A DNA stretch of 36,600 nt from Solirubrobacterales bacterium (GTDB taxonomy: Bacteria; Actinomycetota; Thermoleophilia; Solirubrobacterales; 70-9). The notes under the pieces are model-generated. The model worked only from the letters and a program-made list of their open reading frames with translations. It was not told the DNA's origin and did not search any database. Made by a program: the position numbers and the translations under genes. The stretch lies in contig JAOPZF010000044.1 in NCBI GenBank assembly GCA_025964255.1, positions 1 through 36,600 on the forward strand, given 5' to 3'. Each line of letters opens with the position of its first letter. Position 1 is the first letter of the stretch. Shown here one piece after another: positions 8,070-15,047 of this stretch.

Positions 8070-8818
8070 CCGGTCCCCTCCCGGAGGGCAACCAGCGCCT
8101 TCTCCCTGACGGCGACGAAGGCCGGATCGGTCACCGCGTGATCACGGTCCTCGGCCCGCGGATGGGGCGCTTGCAGCTCGGCGACGATCCGGCCGGGGCG
8201 GGCGGCAAGGACCACGACCCGATCGGCCAGGTAGAGCGCCTCCTCGATGTCGTGGCTGACCAAGAGGACGGTCCGCGCCTCGGCCCTCAAGGCTCCCGCC
8301 AGCCACTCCTGCATTTCGCCCCGGCTGATCGCGTCGAGCGCGGCGAACGGCTCGTCGAGCGCCAGCACCGGCTTGCCCGCGACCAGCGTGCGCAGGAAGG
8401 CGACCCGCTGGCGCATGCCGCCGGAGAGCTCCTGCGGGGAGGAGCCCTCGAAGCCGGCGAGGCCGAAGCGCTCGAACAGGGCACCCGCCTCGACCCGCGC
8501 CGCGGCCTTGCCGACGCCGCGGTTGCGGAGCGCCAGCGACGCGTTGTCGAGCGCCGAGAACCACGGCAATAGCAGGTCTTTTTGCGGCATGTAGGCACAG
8601 TGGGAGAGGCGCGCGGCGGCGCCCGTGTCGCCCTCGACCGCGATCTCGCCGGCGCTGTGATCCCGCAGCCCGCAGACGATCTCGAGCAGGGTCGACTTAC
8701 CACAGCCCGAGGGGCCCACCAAGGCGACGACCTCGTCGTCGCCGACCGCGAGGTCGATGCGCTCCAGCGAGCGGAGCTCGCCGTACGAGTGTGAAAGGTC
8801 TCGCGCGACGACGCTCAC
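8066..8818 (-). CDS. ABC transporter ATP-binding protein (SsuB/TauB/ThiZ type)
   Basis: 250 residues from GTG 8816-8818. GGGAGG lies 8 nt upstream, which decides this start over a longer frame reaching 8926 that would cross the divergent gene. Walker A is GPSGCGKST (about 35-43), the signature LSGGMRQRVA, Walker B PVLALDEPFAALD and the H-loop VSHDIEEALYLADRV. All catalytic motifs are intact. It powers import by the permease encoded 4 nt overlapping downstream. First gene of the importer operon. Its promoter region is shared with the divergent TauE-type gene and contains a hairpin/repeat element at 8844-8873. Confidence 0.93.
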   Translation of the reverse strand: MSVVARDLSHSYGELRSLERIDLAVGDDEVVALVGPSGCGKSTLLEIVCGLRDHSAGEIAVEGDTGAAARLSHCAYMPQKDLLLPWFSALDNASLALRNRGVGKAAARVEAGALFERFGLAGFEGSSPQELSGGMRQRVAFLRTLVAGKPVLALDEPFAALDAISRGEMQEWLAGALRAEARTVLLVSHDIEEALYLADRVVVLAARPGRIVAELQAPHPRAEDRDHAVTDPAFVAVREKALVALREGTG

Positions 8819-8843
8819 GCCGTTATCCTCCCGTACTCCGCAC

Positions 8844-8873
8844 TCTCGACCCGCAAGGTCGAGAAAGTCGAGA
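8844..8873. promoter_or_regulatory. Candidate operator: inverted repeat plus third half-site
   Basis: TCTCGACC (8844-8851), loop of 5, GGTCGAGA (8857-8864): a perfect 8-bp inverted repeat. A third copy of GTCGAGA follows at 8867-8873, nine bases after the second (8858-8864). The group lies in the 95-nt region between the divergent ABC importer and the TauE gene. The Rrf2 regulator encoded at 9873 is the nearest candidate binder. Repeat seen; function inferred. Confidence 0.45.
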
Positions 8874-8913
8874 AGCACCCCGTGCGGAATCCCGGCAAAG
8901 GAAAAGGAACCAG

Positions 8914-9834
8914 ATGGACCCGGCAATCGTCCTGTTCGGACTGTGTATCGGTGTGCTCGTCGGCATGACGGGCATGGGCGGTGGATCCCTGATGACCCCG
9001 CTCTTGATCCTGATCTTCGGCACCTCGCCGACGACCGCGATCGGCACCGACATCGTCTACTCGGCGATCACCAAGATGGTCGGCTCCTGGCGCCACCTGA
9101 AGATGGGGACGGTCAACCTGGAGCTGGTCAAGTGGCTCAGTTTCGGCAGCGTCCCGGCGGCGGTCGCCGGCGTCGCATTCGTCTCGGTGCTCGAGGCCCA
9201 CATCTCCGAAGACCGGCTGAACTCGCTCGTCTACGCGGTGCTCGGCGGGACGCTCCTGATGGTCGGCGTGGTGACGCTGACCCGGGCCCTGATCCTGCGC
9301 GGCCTGATCGACGAGCGCGACCGCTTCGAGGTCGAGAAACGCCACAAGGTGGCCGCGGTCGTGATCGGCGCCACCACCGGCTTCGTCATCGGGATCACCT
9401 CGGCGGGCTCGGGCACGGTGATCGCGATCCTCCTGATCGCCGTCTACCGACTCGTCCCGAAGCGCGTCGTCGGCACCGACATCGTCCACGCCGCCGTCCT
9501 CCTGACCGCCGCCGGGCTCGCCCACATCGTCGCCGGCAACGTCGACTTCGGCCTCGCCGGGAACATCCTCGTCGGCTCGATCCCCGGCGTGATCATCGGC
9601 TCGGCGCTCTCCGACAAGGCCCCGCAGGGTTTCATCCGGATCGCCCTCGGCATCGTCCTGATGGCGTCCGGCATCGTCACGATCCAGAAGGGCGACTCGA
9701 CCGTCTGGCCGATCGCCGCCGGGGTCGCCGCGGTGCTGCTCGGCGCGGTCCTCTACGCCCCGCACTACCTCAACAAACGGCACCGCCGTGAAGTCGAGCG
9801 GGAAGCGCGAGCAGCCACCCAGCCGGTCGCCTGA
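8914..9834 (+). CDS. TauE/SafE-family sulfite/sulfonate-type permease
   Basis: 306 residues from ATG 8914, with AAGGA about five bases upstream. The family motif GVLVGMTGMGGGSLMTPLLIL is near the N-terminus (residues 12-32). A second, related half begins around 145-165 (GATTGFVIGITSAGSGTV), the internal duplication of this family. About eight membrane helices are present, ending in a short basic tail. TauE/SafE proteins move anions such as sulfite, sulfoacetate or related organosulfur compounds across the inner membrane. The substrate here is unknown. It is followed 38 nt later by an Rrf2 regulator on the same strand and is divergent from an organic-ligand importer. Context suggests sulfur handling. 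Confidence 0.9.
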   Translation: MDPAIVLFGLCIGVLVGMTGMGGGSLMTPLLILIFGTSPTTAIGTDIVYSAITKMVGSWRHLKMGTVNLELVKWLSFGSVPAAVAGVAFVSVLEAHISEDRLNSLVYAVLGGTLLMVGVVTLTRALILRGLIDERDRFEVEKRHKVAAVVIGATTGFVIGITSAGSGTVIAILLIAVYRLVPKRVVGTDIVHAAVLLTAAGLAHIVAGNVDFGLAGNILVGSIPGVIIGSALSDKAPQGFIRIALGIVLMASGIVTIQKGDSTVWPIAAGVAAVLLGAVLYAPHYLNKRHRREVEREARAATQPVA

Positions 9835-9872
9835 GCGCCGTTCGCGCCAGGGCGATTGCTTTACTTCGTGAC

Positions 9873-10331
9873 ATGCGTGTCTCAGCCAAGGCCGATTACG
9901 CCGTCCGCGCCGCCGTCGAGCTGGCCGCCGCCGGGGAAGGCGAACCCGTCAAGGGGGAGCGCCTCGCGACGTCCCAGGACATCCCGCTTCAGTTCCTCGA
10001 GCACATCCTGCTCGAGCTGAAGCACCAAGGTCTGGTGCGCGCCCGCCGCGGCGCCAAAGGCGGCTACTGGCTGGCTCGCCCGGCCGCCGAGGTGACCGTC
10101 GCCGATGTCGTCCGCGCGGTCGAGGGCCCGATCGCCAACGTCCAGTCGATGCCGCCGGAGACGATCGAATACGCCGGCAACGCCGAAGCCCTCCGCGACG
10201 TCTGGATCGCCGTCCGCGCCAACATCCGCTCGGTCCTCGAGAACGTCACCCTCGCCGACCTCGTCGGCAAGGACCTCCCCAAAGAGGTCGAGGCCCTCAC
10301 CGCCGAGCCCGACTCCTGGGCGGCCCGCTAG
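9873..10331 (+). CDS. Rrf2-family transcriptional regulator (cysteine-free)
   Basis: 152 residues. The winged helix is typical of Rrf2: MRVSAKADYAVRAAVELA at the N-terminus, the recognition part with IPLQFLEHILLELKHQGLVRARRGAKGGY, then a dimerisation helix. It contains no cysteine at all, so it cannot hold the Fe-S cluster of IscR, NsrR or RsrR. That places it with CymR-like, cluster-free members that sense cysteine metabolism through a partner protein or other ligands. No Shine-Dalgarno sequence is seen; TTTACT at 9860-9865 lies 7 nt before ATG and fits a leaderless transcript. It probably regulates the TauE gene upstream and perhaps the divergent importer. The last 4 nt overlap the convergent small gene. 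Confidence 0.92.
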   Translation: MRVSAKADYAVRAAVELAAAGEGEPVKGERLATSQDIPLQFLEHILLELKHQGLVRARRGAKGGYWLARPAAEVTVADVVRAVEGPIANVQSMPPETIEYAGNAEALRDVWIAVRANIRSVLENVTLADLVGKDLPKEVEALTAEPDSWAAR

Positions 10332-10546
10332 CCGAGGTGCTGGAGGATGATCCCGGCGAAGCCGAGGATCATCGCCACGATCGTCGTCAGTTGCACCCCG
10401 AGCAGCATGCGGAAGTCGGCACGGGTCTCGCTTCGGACCGCCGCGAATTCCCGCCGCATCTCGGAGAACCCGTTTTCCATCTTCGTCTCGAACCCGTCCA
10501 TCCTCGTCTCCAGTCGGTCGATCCGCTTCTTGTCCCTCATCGGCAT
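10328..10546 (-). CDS. Small membrane-anchored coiled-coil protein
   Basis: 72 residues from ATG 10544-10546. ATG at 10540 and at 10576 in the same frame are alternatives, and no convincing ribosome site separates them. The N-terminal half is a charged heptad-like helix (DRLETRMDGFETKMENGFSEM). The C-terminal half is a single hydrophobic helix (LTTIVAMILGFAGIIL) ending QHLG. This layout resembles short phage hemolysin/XhlA-like and DUF1640-like membrane coiled coils, but I do not recognise the family. It probably oligomerises with the helix in the membrane. It is convergent with, and overlaps by 4 nt, the Rrf2 gene. Confidence 0.6.
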   Translation of the reverse strand: MPMRDKKRIDRLETRMDGFETKMENGFSEMRREFAAVRSETRADFRMLLGVQLTTIVAMILGFAGIILQHLG

Positions 10547-10609
10547 GGGCCGATAGAAGCACCCCCAAACCCCCATTTCAAGCGGTGTTACAGAAGATTG
10601 TGAAAGCGG

Positions 10610-11518
10610 TTACTTCTTGTCGACCTTCACCGGGACGAGGTCGAACTCGGTGCCGAGGCGCAGCTCGGAGTAGCGCTTCGTCCAGTCGTCGTTGACGCTG
10701 TCGGACTGTTTCTTCATCCGTGGCTGGAAGTCGAAGTCGTCGGGCGGGGAGAGGTCGAGGCGCTCGAGCAGGTTCAGGGTCGAGGTCTCGTAGTCGCCGG
10801 CGAAGTTCTCGTAGAGGACGAGGATCGGCTTGATCCCGGAATGCTCGAAGAAGGCGTCCCAGGATGCCTCCTCGATCAGCAGTTCGCGGAGCAGGTGGTC
10901 GATCGCCCGGTAGTGGAAGCGCAGCTGGGGCCGGTGCTCCTCGATGAAGGTGCGGTAGGGGGCGGCGCCCTCGTTCTCGACCGACACCGCGCTGGAGCTG
11001 GCCTGGTCCTCGCGCCAGGTCGCCGTCTGCACCGCCTTCCACAGCGAGACCGCCTGGCGCACCTTGTTGGCGCGGACGACGCGGACGAAGGTCAGGTTCG
11101 GGAAGACCTCCGGCAGCAGCTCGGCCAGCGGTAGGTCGCGGTAGGCGGGGACGTTGCGGACGAGGCTGACGAAGTCGCCGAAGTACCCCCACATCATCTT
11201 CGCGCCGAAGATCCCGTTCGGCGTCGTCCCCGCCTCGAAGACCCAATCGAGATAGCGGTCGTAGGCGGCGCGGCTCCAGAGCGGCGAGCGTGGCGTCTGC
11301 TCGGCACCGACCCCGCGCTCCCCGAGGTGATCGCGGATCGACTGGTCCTCGACGCCGAGGAAGTATTCCTCCGGACGGCGCGGGCGGCCGGAGTGGCGGA
11401 GCGCCTCGAAGTACTCCTCGGGGCGGCCGGCGACGCCGGTTTCGCCGAGCGCGTGGCAGACCAGGGTCGAGCCCGAGCGGGGCGTGGCGCAGACGAGATA
11501 TGAGCGGTCTGGGATCAT
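10610..11518 (-). CDS. Stf0-type sulfotransferase
   Basis: 302 residues. The PAPS 5'-phosphosulfate loop is ATPRSGSTLVCHAL (11-24) with PRSGS at 13-17. The Stf0-like EYF motif follows (GRPEEYFEAL). The 3'-phosphate region is FVRVVRANKVRQAVSLWKA. Stf0, known as mycobacterial trehalose 2-sulfotransferase, transfers sulfate from PAPS to a sugar hydroxyl. The acceptor here is unknown. There is no signal peptide, so it is cytoplasmic. It diverges from a sulfatase across a 99-nt region, so one gene adds and the other removes sulfate groups. The TAACTT/TTACTC sequences just before ATG 11516-11518 could be a -10 of a nearly leaderless transcript. Confidence 0.88.
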   Translation of the reverse strand: MIPDRSYLVCATPRSGSTLVCHALGETGVAGRPEEYFEALRHSGRPRRPEEYFLGVEDQSIRDHLGERGVGAEQTPRSPLWSRAAYDRYLDWVFEAGTTPNGIFGAKMMWGYFGDFVSLVRNVPAYRDLPLAELLPEVFPNLTFVRVVRANKVRQAVSLWKAVQTATWREDQASSSAVSVENEGAAPYRTFIEEHRPQLRFHYRAIDHLLRELLIEEASWDAFFEHSGIKPILVLYENFAGDYETSTLNLLERLDLSPPDDFDFQPRMKKQSDSVNDDWTKRYSELRLGTEFDLVPVKVDKK

Positions 11519-11590
11519 TGCTGAGTAAGTTAATCAACAAAGCGTGCTTCGCGGGCGAAGAAAGCCGGCCGGGCGGCTGCAGACTAAATA

Positions 11591-11604
11591 CCCGATAGAT
11601 CGGG
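11591..11604. promoter_or_regulatory. Candidate operator between sulfotransferase and sulfatase
   Basis: CCCGAT-AG-ATCGGG, a perfect 6+2+6 inverted repeat 13 nt before the sulfatase GTG. A second inverted repeat, CTTCGC-GG-GCGAAG, is at 11547-11560 in the same divergent region. Either could be a regulator site or an RNA hairpin. Confidence 0.35.
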
Positions 11605-11617
11605 GATCATCGCCGAC

Positions 11618-12955
11618 GTGGACAAAGCACCCAACATCCTCTACATCCACTCGCACGACACCGGCCGTGTCGTCCAGCCCTACGGCTTCCAGGTCCCGAC
11701 GCCGAACATCCAGATGCTCGCCGACCAGGGGGTCCTCTTCCGCCAGGCCTTCTGCAACGCGCCGACCTGCTCCGGCAGCCGCGCCAGCCTGCTGACCGGC
11801 CTCTACTGCCACAACAACGGGATGGAGGGGCTCGCCCACCGCGGCTGGGAGCTCCACGACTACGGCCAGCACTGGGTCCACACCCTGCGCCGCGTCGGCT
11901 ACCACTCGGTGCTGGTCGGCGAGCAGCACATCTCCAAGGACCCGGCGGTGATCGGCTACGACGAGATCGTCAAGGTCGAGACGAACAAGGCGGGCGACGT
12001 CGCGCCGCTGACGATCGAGGCCCTCCGCGCCGCCAAAGGGACCGGCAAACCGTGGTTCATGTCGGTCGGCTTCTTCGAGACCCACCGCGACTTCTCCGCT
12101 CCGACCTCGGTCCGCGACACGCTCTACTCGTTGCCGCCCTCGAACCTGCCCGACCAGCCCGCGACGCGCCGCGACATGGCCCAGTTCAAGGCCAGCGTCC
12201 GCTCGCTCGACCAGGGCATCGGCGCCGTCCTCCACGCCCTCCACGACCTCCGCCTGGTCGAGGACACGCTGGTGATCTGCACCACCGACCACGGCATCGC
12301 CTTCCCCGGCTCGAAGGCGACGCTGACCGACCGCGGCACCGGCGTGATGCTGATCATGCGCGGCCCCGGCGCCTTCTCCGGCGGCAAGGTGATCGACCAG
12401 CCGGTCACCCACCTTGACGTCTACCCGACGCTCTGTGAGGTCGCCGAGGTCGAGCCGCCCGACTGGCTCCAGGGCGAGTCCCTCGTCCCCCTGCTGCGTG
12501 GCGAGACCGACGTCATCCACGAGGCGACCTTCGCCGAGATGACCTACCACGTGGCCTACGAGCCGCAACGCAGCGTCCGCACCGAGCGCTGGAAGTACAT
12601 CCGCCGTTTCGACGACTTCCCCGGCCCGGTGCTGGCCAACTGCGACGACTCGGCCTCGAAGGAGATCTGGGTGGCGGCGGGCTGGGCCGACCGCCGGGTC
12701 GCCCGCGAGCAGCTCTACGACCTGGTGCTCGACCCGGCCGAGATGAACAACTGCGCCGCCGACCCGGTCTGCGCCGAGGCGCTCGCCGAGATGCGCGGTC
12801 GCCTCGCCGACTGGATGCGCGACACCGAGGACCCATTGCTCGACGGCCCGGTCCCCGCGCCGTCCGGCGCCGAAGTGAACGACCAGTGGCAGGTCTCGCC
12901 GGACGAGCCGACCCGCACGGTCACGGCCGATCCCACGGCCGCTCCATCCAGGTGA
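11618..12955 (+). CDS. Sulfatase, N-sulfoglucosamine sulfohydrolase-like
   Basis: 445 residues from GTG 11618. Alkaline-phosphatase-like sulfatase fold: NILYIHSHDTGR at the N-terminus (first metal ligands), the active-site Cys51 in TCSGSRASLLTGLY, and the C-terminal metal site TTDHGIAFPGSK. The segment LTGLYCHNNGMEGLAHRGW resembles heparan N-sulfatase (SGSH, S1_8-like), not arylsulfatase A. The sulfatase signature is C-x-P-S-R; here it is C-S-G-S-R, so the proline is Gly53. Cys51 would need conversion to formylglycine by an FGE-type enzyme encoded elsewhere. No signal peptide is seen, suggesting cytoplasmic action on sulfated sugars or sulfamates. The 3' end overlaps the convergent histidine phosphatase by 35 nt. 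Confidence 0.9.
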   Translation: MDKAPNILYIHSHDTGRVVQPYGFQVPTPNIQMLADQGVLFRQAFCNAPTCSGSRASLLTGLYCHNNGMEGLAHRGWELHDYGQHWVHTLRRVGYHSVLVGEQHISKDPAVIGYDEIVKVETNKAGDVAPLTIEALRAAKGTGKPWFMSVGFFETHRDFSAPTSVRDTLYSLPPSNLPDQPATRRDMAQFKASVRSLDQGIGAVLHALHDLRLVEDTLVICTTDHGIAFPGSKATLTDRGTGVMLIMRGPGAFSGGKVIDQPVTHLDVYPTLCEVAEVEPPDWLQGESLVPLLRGETDVIHEATFAEMTYHVAYEPQRSVRTERWKYIRRFDDFPGPVLANCDDSASKEIWVAAGWADRRVAREQLYDLVLDPAEMNNCAADPVCAEALAEMRGRLADWMRDTEDPLLDGPVPAPSGAEVNDQWQVSPDEPTRTVTADPTAAPSR

Positions 12956-13490
12956 CGCAGTTCCAGCCGGAGATCGTCGGGGCCCCACCGGGCTCCGCGG
13001 TCTCGCCGTGCTCGAAGGTCGTGAGAGCGCAGTTGGAGGAGCGCAGGTGCCACATCCGCGGCCGCAGGTCCTCGGTGAAGGCCGGGCCGAAGATCGAGTC
13101 GAGGAGGAAGAAGCGGGTGAGGATGCCGTGGGTGACGAGCAGCGGCAGGCCGTCCTCGGGCTCCTGCTCGAGCCGCGCCTTCAGCAGCTGCACGCGCTCA
13201 AATCCTTCCGCCCACTCCTCGCCCTGGTGGAACTCGTAGGCGAAGGGGATCGGTTCCGGCTCCAGCCCGAGCGCCTCGCCGACCCGCTCCGCCGTTTCGG
13301 CCGCCCGCCGCATCGGGCTGGTGAAGAGGCGGGTGATCCCTAGGTCGAGATCGCGCAGCCCGGTGCCGGCCGCGACGGCCTGGCCGCGGCCGCGCTCGGT
13401 CAGCTTGTCGCCGAGCTCCTCGGCGAGCCGCTCCTCGCCGGTGTGGGCATTGTGGCCCGACTCGCCGTGGCGCAGGAAGAGGGCCCTCAT
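12921..13490 (-). CDS. Histidine phosphatase (phosphoglycerate mutase-like)
   Basis: 189 residues from ATG 13488-13490; a TTG at 13502 would add four residues. The catalytic motif is FLRHGESGHN (His8), the second half-site FTSPMRRAAETAERV carries the conserved Arg, and the second histidine is in LLVTHGILTRFF. This is the branch-1/2 histidine phosphatase superfamily, with a phospho-His intermediate. The substrate cannot be read from sequence. It follows the VWA gene by 33 nt on the same strand and is probably co-transcribed. Its end overlaps the sulfatase gene. Confidence 0.9.
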   Translation of the reverse strand: MRALFLRHGESGHNAHTGEERLAEELGDKLTERGRGQAVAAGTGLRDLDLGITRLFTSPMRRAAETAERVGEALGLEPEPIPFAYEFHQGEEWAEGFERVQLLKARLEQEPEDGLPLLVTHGILTRFFLLDSIFGPAFTEDLRPRMWHLRSSNCALTTFEHGETAEPGGAPTISGWNCVTWMERPWDRP

Positions 13491-13523
13491 CGGATGACTC
13501 AAGTCAAGTCCACCATCGCCGCG

Positions 13524-14960
13524 TCACTCGGCAGCCGGGGCGGCCCCCGCGACGACGTTGACGAAGTTCTCCAGGTGCCGCGTGGTCCAGCACTCGAAGG
13601 TGCCGTCGCAATAGCGTTCGTAGGAGCTCATCACCGAGTCGCCGTAGTTCCAGTAGAGCTTCGGCTCGGGGTTCAGCCAGAACAGCCGGCCGGCCCGCTC
13701 GGAGATCCGGGCGAAGATCTCGGCGTGCGGCTCGCGGCCGTTGGTGCGGGCGTCGCCGAGCACGATCACGGTCGAGCGCGGGTCGAGGTCTTCGGAGATC
13801 TCGGTCAGGAACTCGAGCCAGACGCGACCGTAGTCGGTGTAGCCGGAGATGTCGGCGACGCCGCCCTCGCTGGAGATCTTCTGGGCGACGACGGCGAAGT
13901 CGCGCTCGTGCTCGAAGACGTCGGTCACCTCGCTGATCCGCTCGATGAAGACGAAGCTGCGCAGCTTGCGGAACGAGTCGTGGAGGGCGTGGAGGACGGA
14001 GAGGAAGAAGACGCTCGCCGAGGTGACCGAGGTCGAGACGTCGCAGAGGACGTAGATCTCGGGACGGCGCGGGCGCTTCGGTTTGTAGCGCAGGTTCATC
14101 GGCACGCCCCCCGTCTCGAGTGAGGCGCGCATCGTCCGCCGCACGTCGACCGTCCGCCCCTTTTTCACCCCGCGCTGCTCGTGGCCGAGGGTCGCCAGCC
14201 GGCGCTTCATCTGCGAGACGGCGCGGTGGACGGCGGCGAGGTCCTGGGTCGGGCTGGTGGGGAGGGCGCGGTCGAGCTCGGCCAGCGGCCGCGAGGCCGG
14301 TAGCGTCTCGGTCCGCTCGATCAGGTCGCGTTCGAGTTCGCGCCGCAGGTGGCGCTCGAAGCCGGTCAGCTGGTCGCGGTCGATCGCCGGCCGCTCCGCG
14401 CCGGTGTCGGCCCGCGGCGGTTGGGCGCCGGCGCTGAGGCCGAGGCTGCGGCGGATCCGCTGGACGTCGACGCCGACGACGCCGGAGCCCTCCTCGCGGC
14501 CGAAGGCGGCGATCGCCAGGCGGGCGAGGTCGCGGAGCGCGTTCTCGTCGCTCTGCTGCATCGCGTCGCGGATCAGCTCGCTCAGCTCGTCGCCGTCGAG
14601 GCGATCGGCGAGGTCGCCGCTCGGCTGGGCGCCCTGGTTGACCTCGTCGTCGGCGGGTCGCTCGGCGATCCCCTGCTCGATCGCGGCCGCCTCGGCGGCG
14701 CGGAAGAAGTAGCGGTCGAAGAGCAACTCGAAGGCGCGCCGGTCGTCCTGGGACTTGGCGATCGTCGCCGCCAGCGCCTCACGGAAGTCGGCTTGCTCGG
14801 TCCAGGGGACGTGCTGCAGGGCGGCGAACGCGTCGAGGATCTCCGACGTCCCGACCGCGACGCCCTCGCGCCGCAGCTCCTCGCAGAAGCCAAGCAGCTT
14901 CGGCCCGAACCCGGGCGGGCCGGAGTCGGCCTTGGGACCGTAGGGCGAGGCATTGACCAT
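13524..14960 (-). CDS. CoxE-like VWA domain protein
   Basis: 478 residues from ATG 14958-14960. The N-terminal two thirds are helical and charged (SEILDAFAALQHVPW near 40, then a long Asp/Glu/Arg-rich region). The C-terminal VWA domain (about 300-470) has an intact MIDAS: DVSTS after YVLC, and GDARTNG later. CoxE/VWA proteins work with MoxR-type AAA ATPases as metal-dependent chaperones in maturation of oxidoreductases such as CO dehydrogenase. A MoxR ATPase lies on the same strand at 17422-18294, but the two are separated by an ABC exporter on the other strand. TATTAT 7 nt before the ATG predicts a leaderless transcript. Confidence 0.9.
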   Translation of the reverse strand: MVNASPYGPKADSGPPGFGPKLLGFCEELRREGVAVGTSEILDAFAALQHVPWTEQADFREALAATIAKSQDDRRAFELLFDRYFFRAAEAAAIEQGIAERPADDEVNQGAQPSGDLADRLDGDELSELIRDAMQQSDENALRDLARLAIAAFGREEGSGVVGVDVQRIRRSLGLSAGAQPPRADTGAERPAIDRDQLTGFERHLRRELERDLIERTETLPASRPLAELDRALPTSPTQDLAAVHRAVSQMKRRLATLGHEQRGVKKGRTVDVRRTMRASLETGGVPMNLRYKPKRPRRPEIYVLCDVSTSVTSASVFFLSVLHALHDSFRKLRSFVFIERISEVTDVFEHERDFAVVAQKISSEGGVADISGYTDYGRVWLEFLTEISEDLDPRSTVIVLGDARTNGREPHAEIFARISERAGRLFWLNPEPKLYWNYGDSVMSSYERYCDGTFECWTTRHLENFVNVVAGAAPAAE

Positions 14961-14966
14961 CGCACC

Positions 14967-14997
14967 GATAATAGGTCCGTGAGCGCGGAGCGACCAA
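14967..14997. promoter_or_regulatory. Bidirectional promoter with overlapping -10 elements
   Basis: GATAATA at 14967-14973 reads as -10 GATAAT on the plus strand (6 nt before GTG 14979) and as TATTAT on the minus strand (7 nt before ATG 14960). A weak minus-strand -35, TTGGTC, lies at 14997-14992 with an 18-nt spacer. No clear plus-strand -35 is seen. Shared, near-symmetric -10 elements driving divergent transcription are a known promoter class. Confidence 0.5.
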
Positions 14998-15047
14998 GCG
15001 TGCATCTCTGGTCCTTCGCGCCGGAAGCGGAGCGCGAGGCGTTGTGA
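14979..15047 (+). CDS. Possible 22-residue leader peptide of the ABC export operon
   Basis: GTG 14979 opens a short frame, VSAERPSVHLWSFAPEAEREAL, whose TGA overlaps the GTG start of the membrane protein (GTGA). A -10-like GATAAT lies 6 nt upstream, so a leaderless transcript would begin at or near this GTG. It could couple translation into the downstream gene. No homologue is recognised, and chance is a real alternative for so short a frame. Confidence 0.3.
   Translation: MSAERPSVHLWSFAPEAEREAL

Noticed and set aside
8819-8913. Thiamine (TPP) riboswitch before the NMT1/ThiY-like importer
   Set aside because: The region is too short and lacks the conserved CUGAGA and related TPP elements. 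Only a simple inverted repeat is present.
10549-10556. GCCGATAG on the plus strand as a flagellar-type -10
   Set aside because: No -35 match at the right distance, and no plus-strand gene follows.
11591-11598. CCCGATAG before the sulfatase as a sigma28-like -10
   Set aside because: The correctly spaced -35 position reads GGCGGCTG, with no match. The sequence is better seen as half of an inverted repeat.
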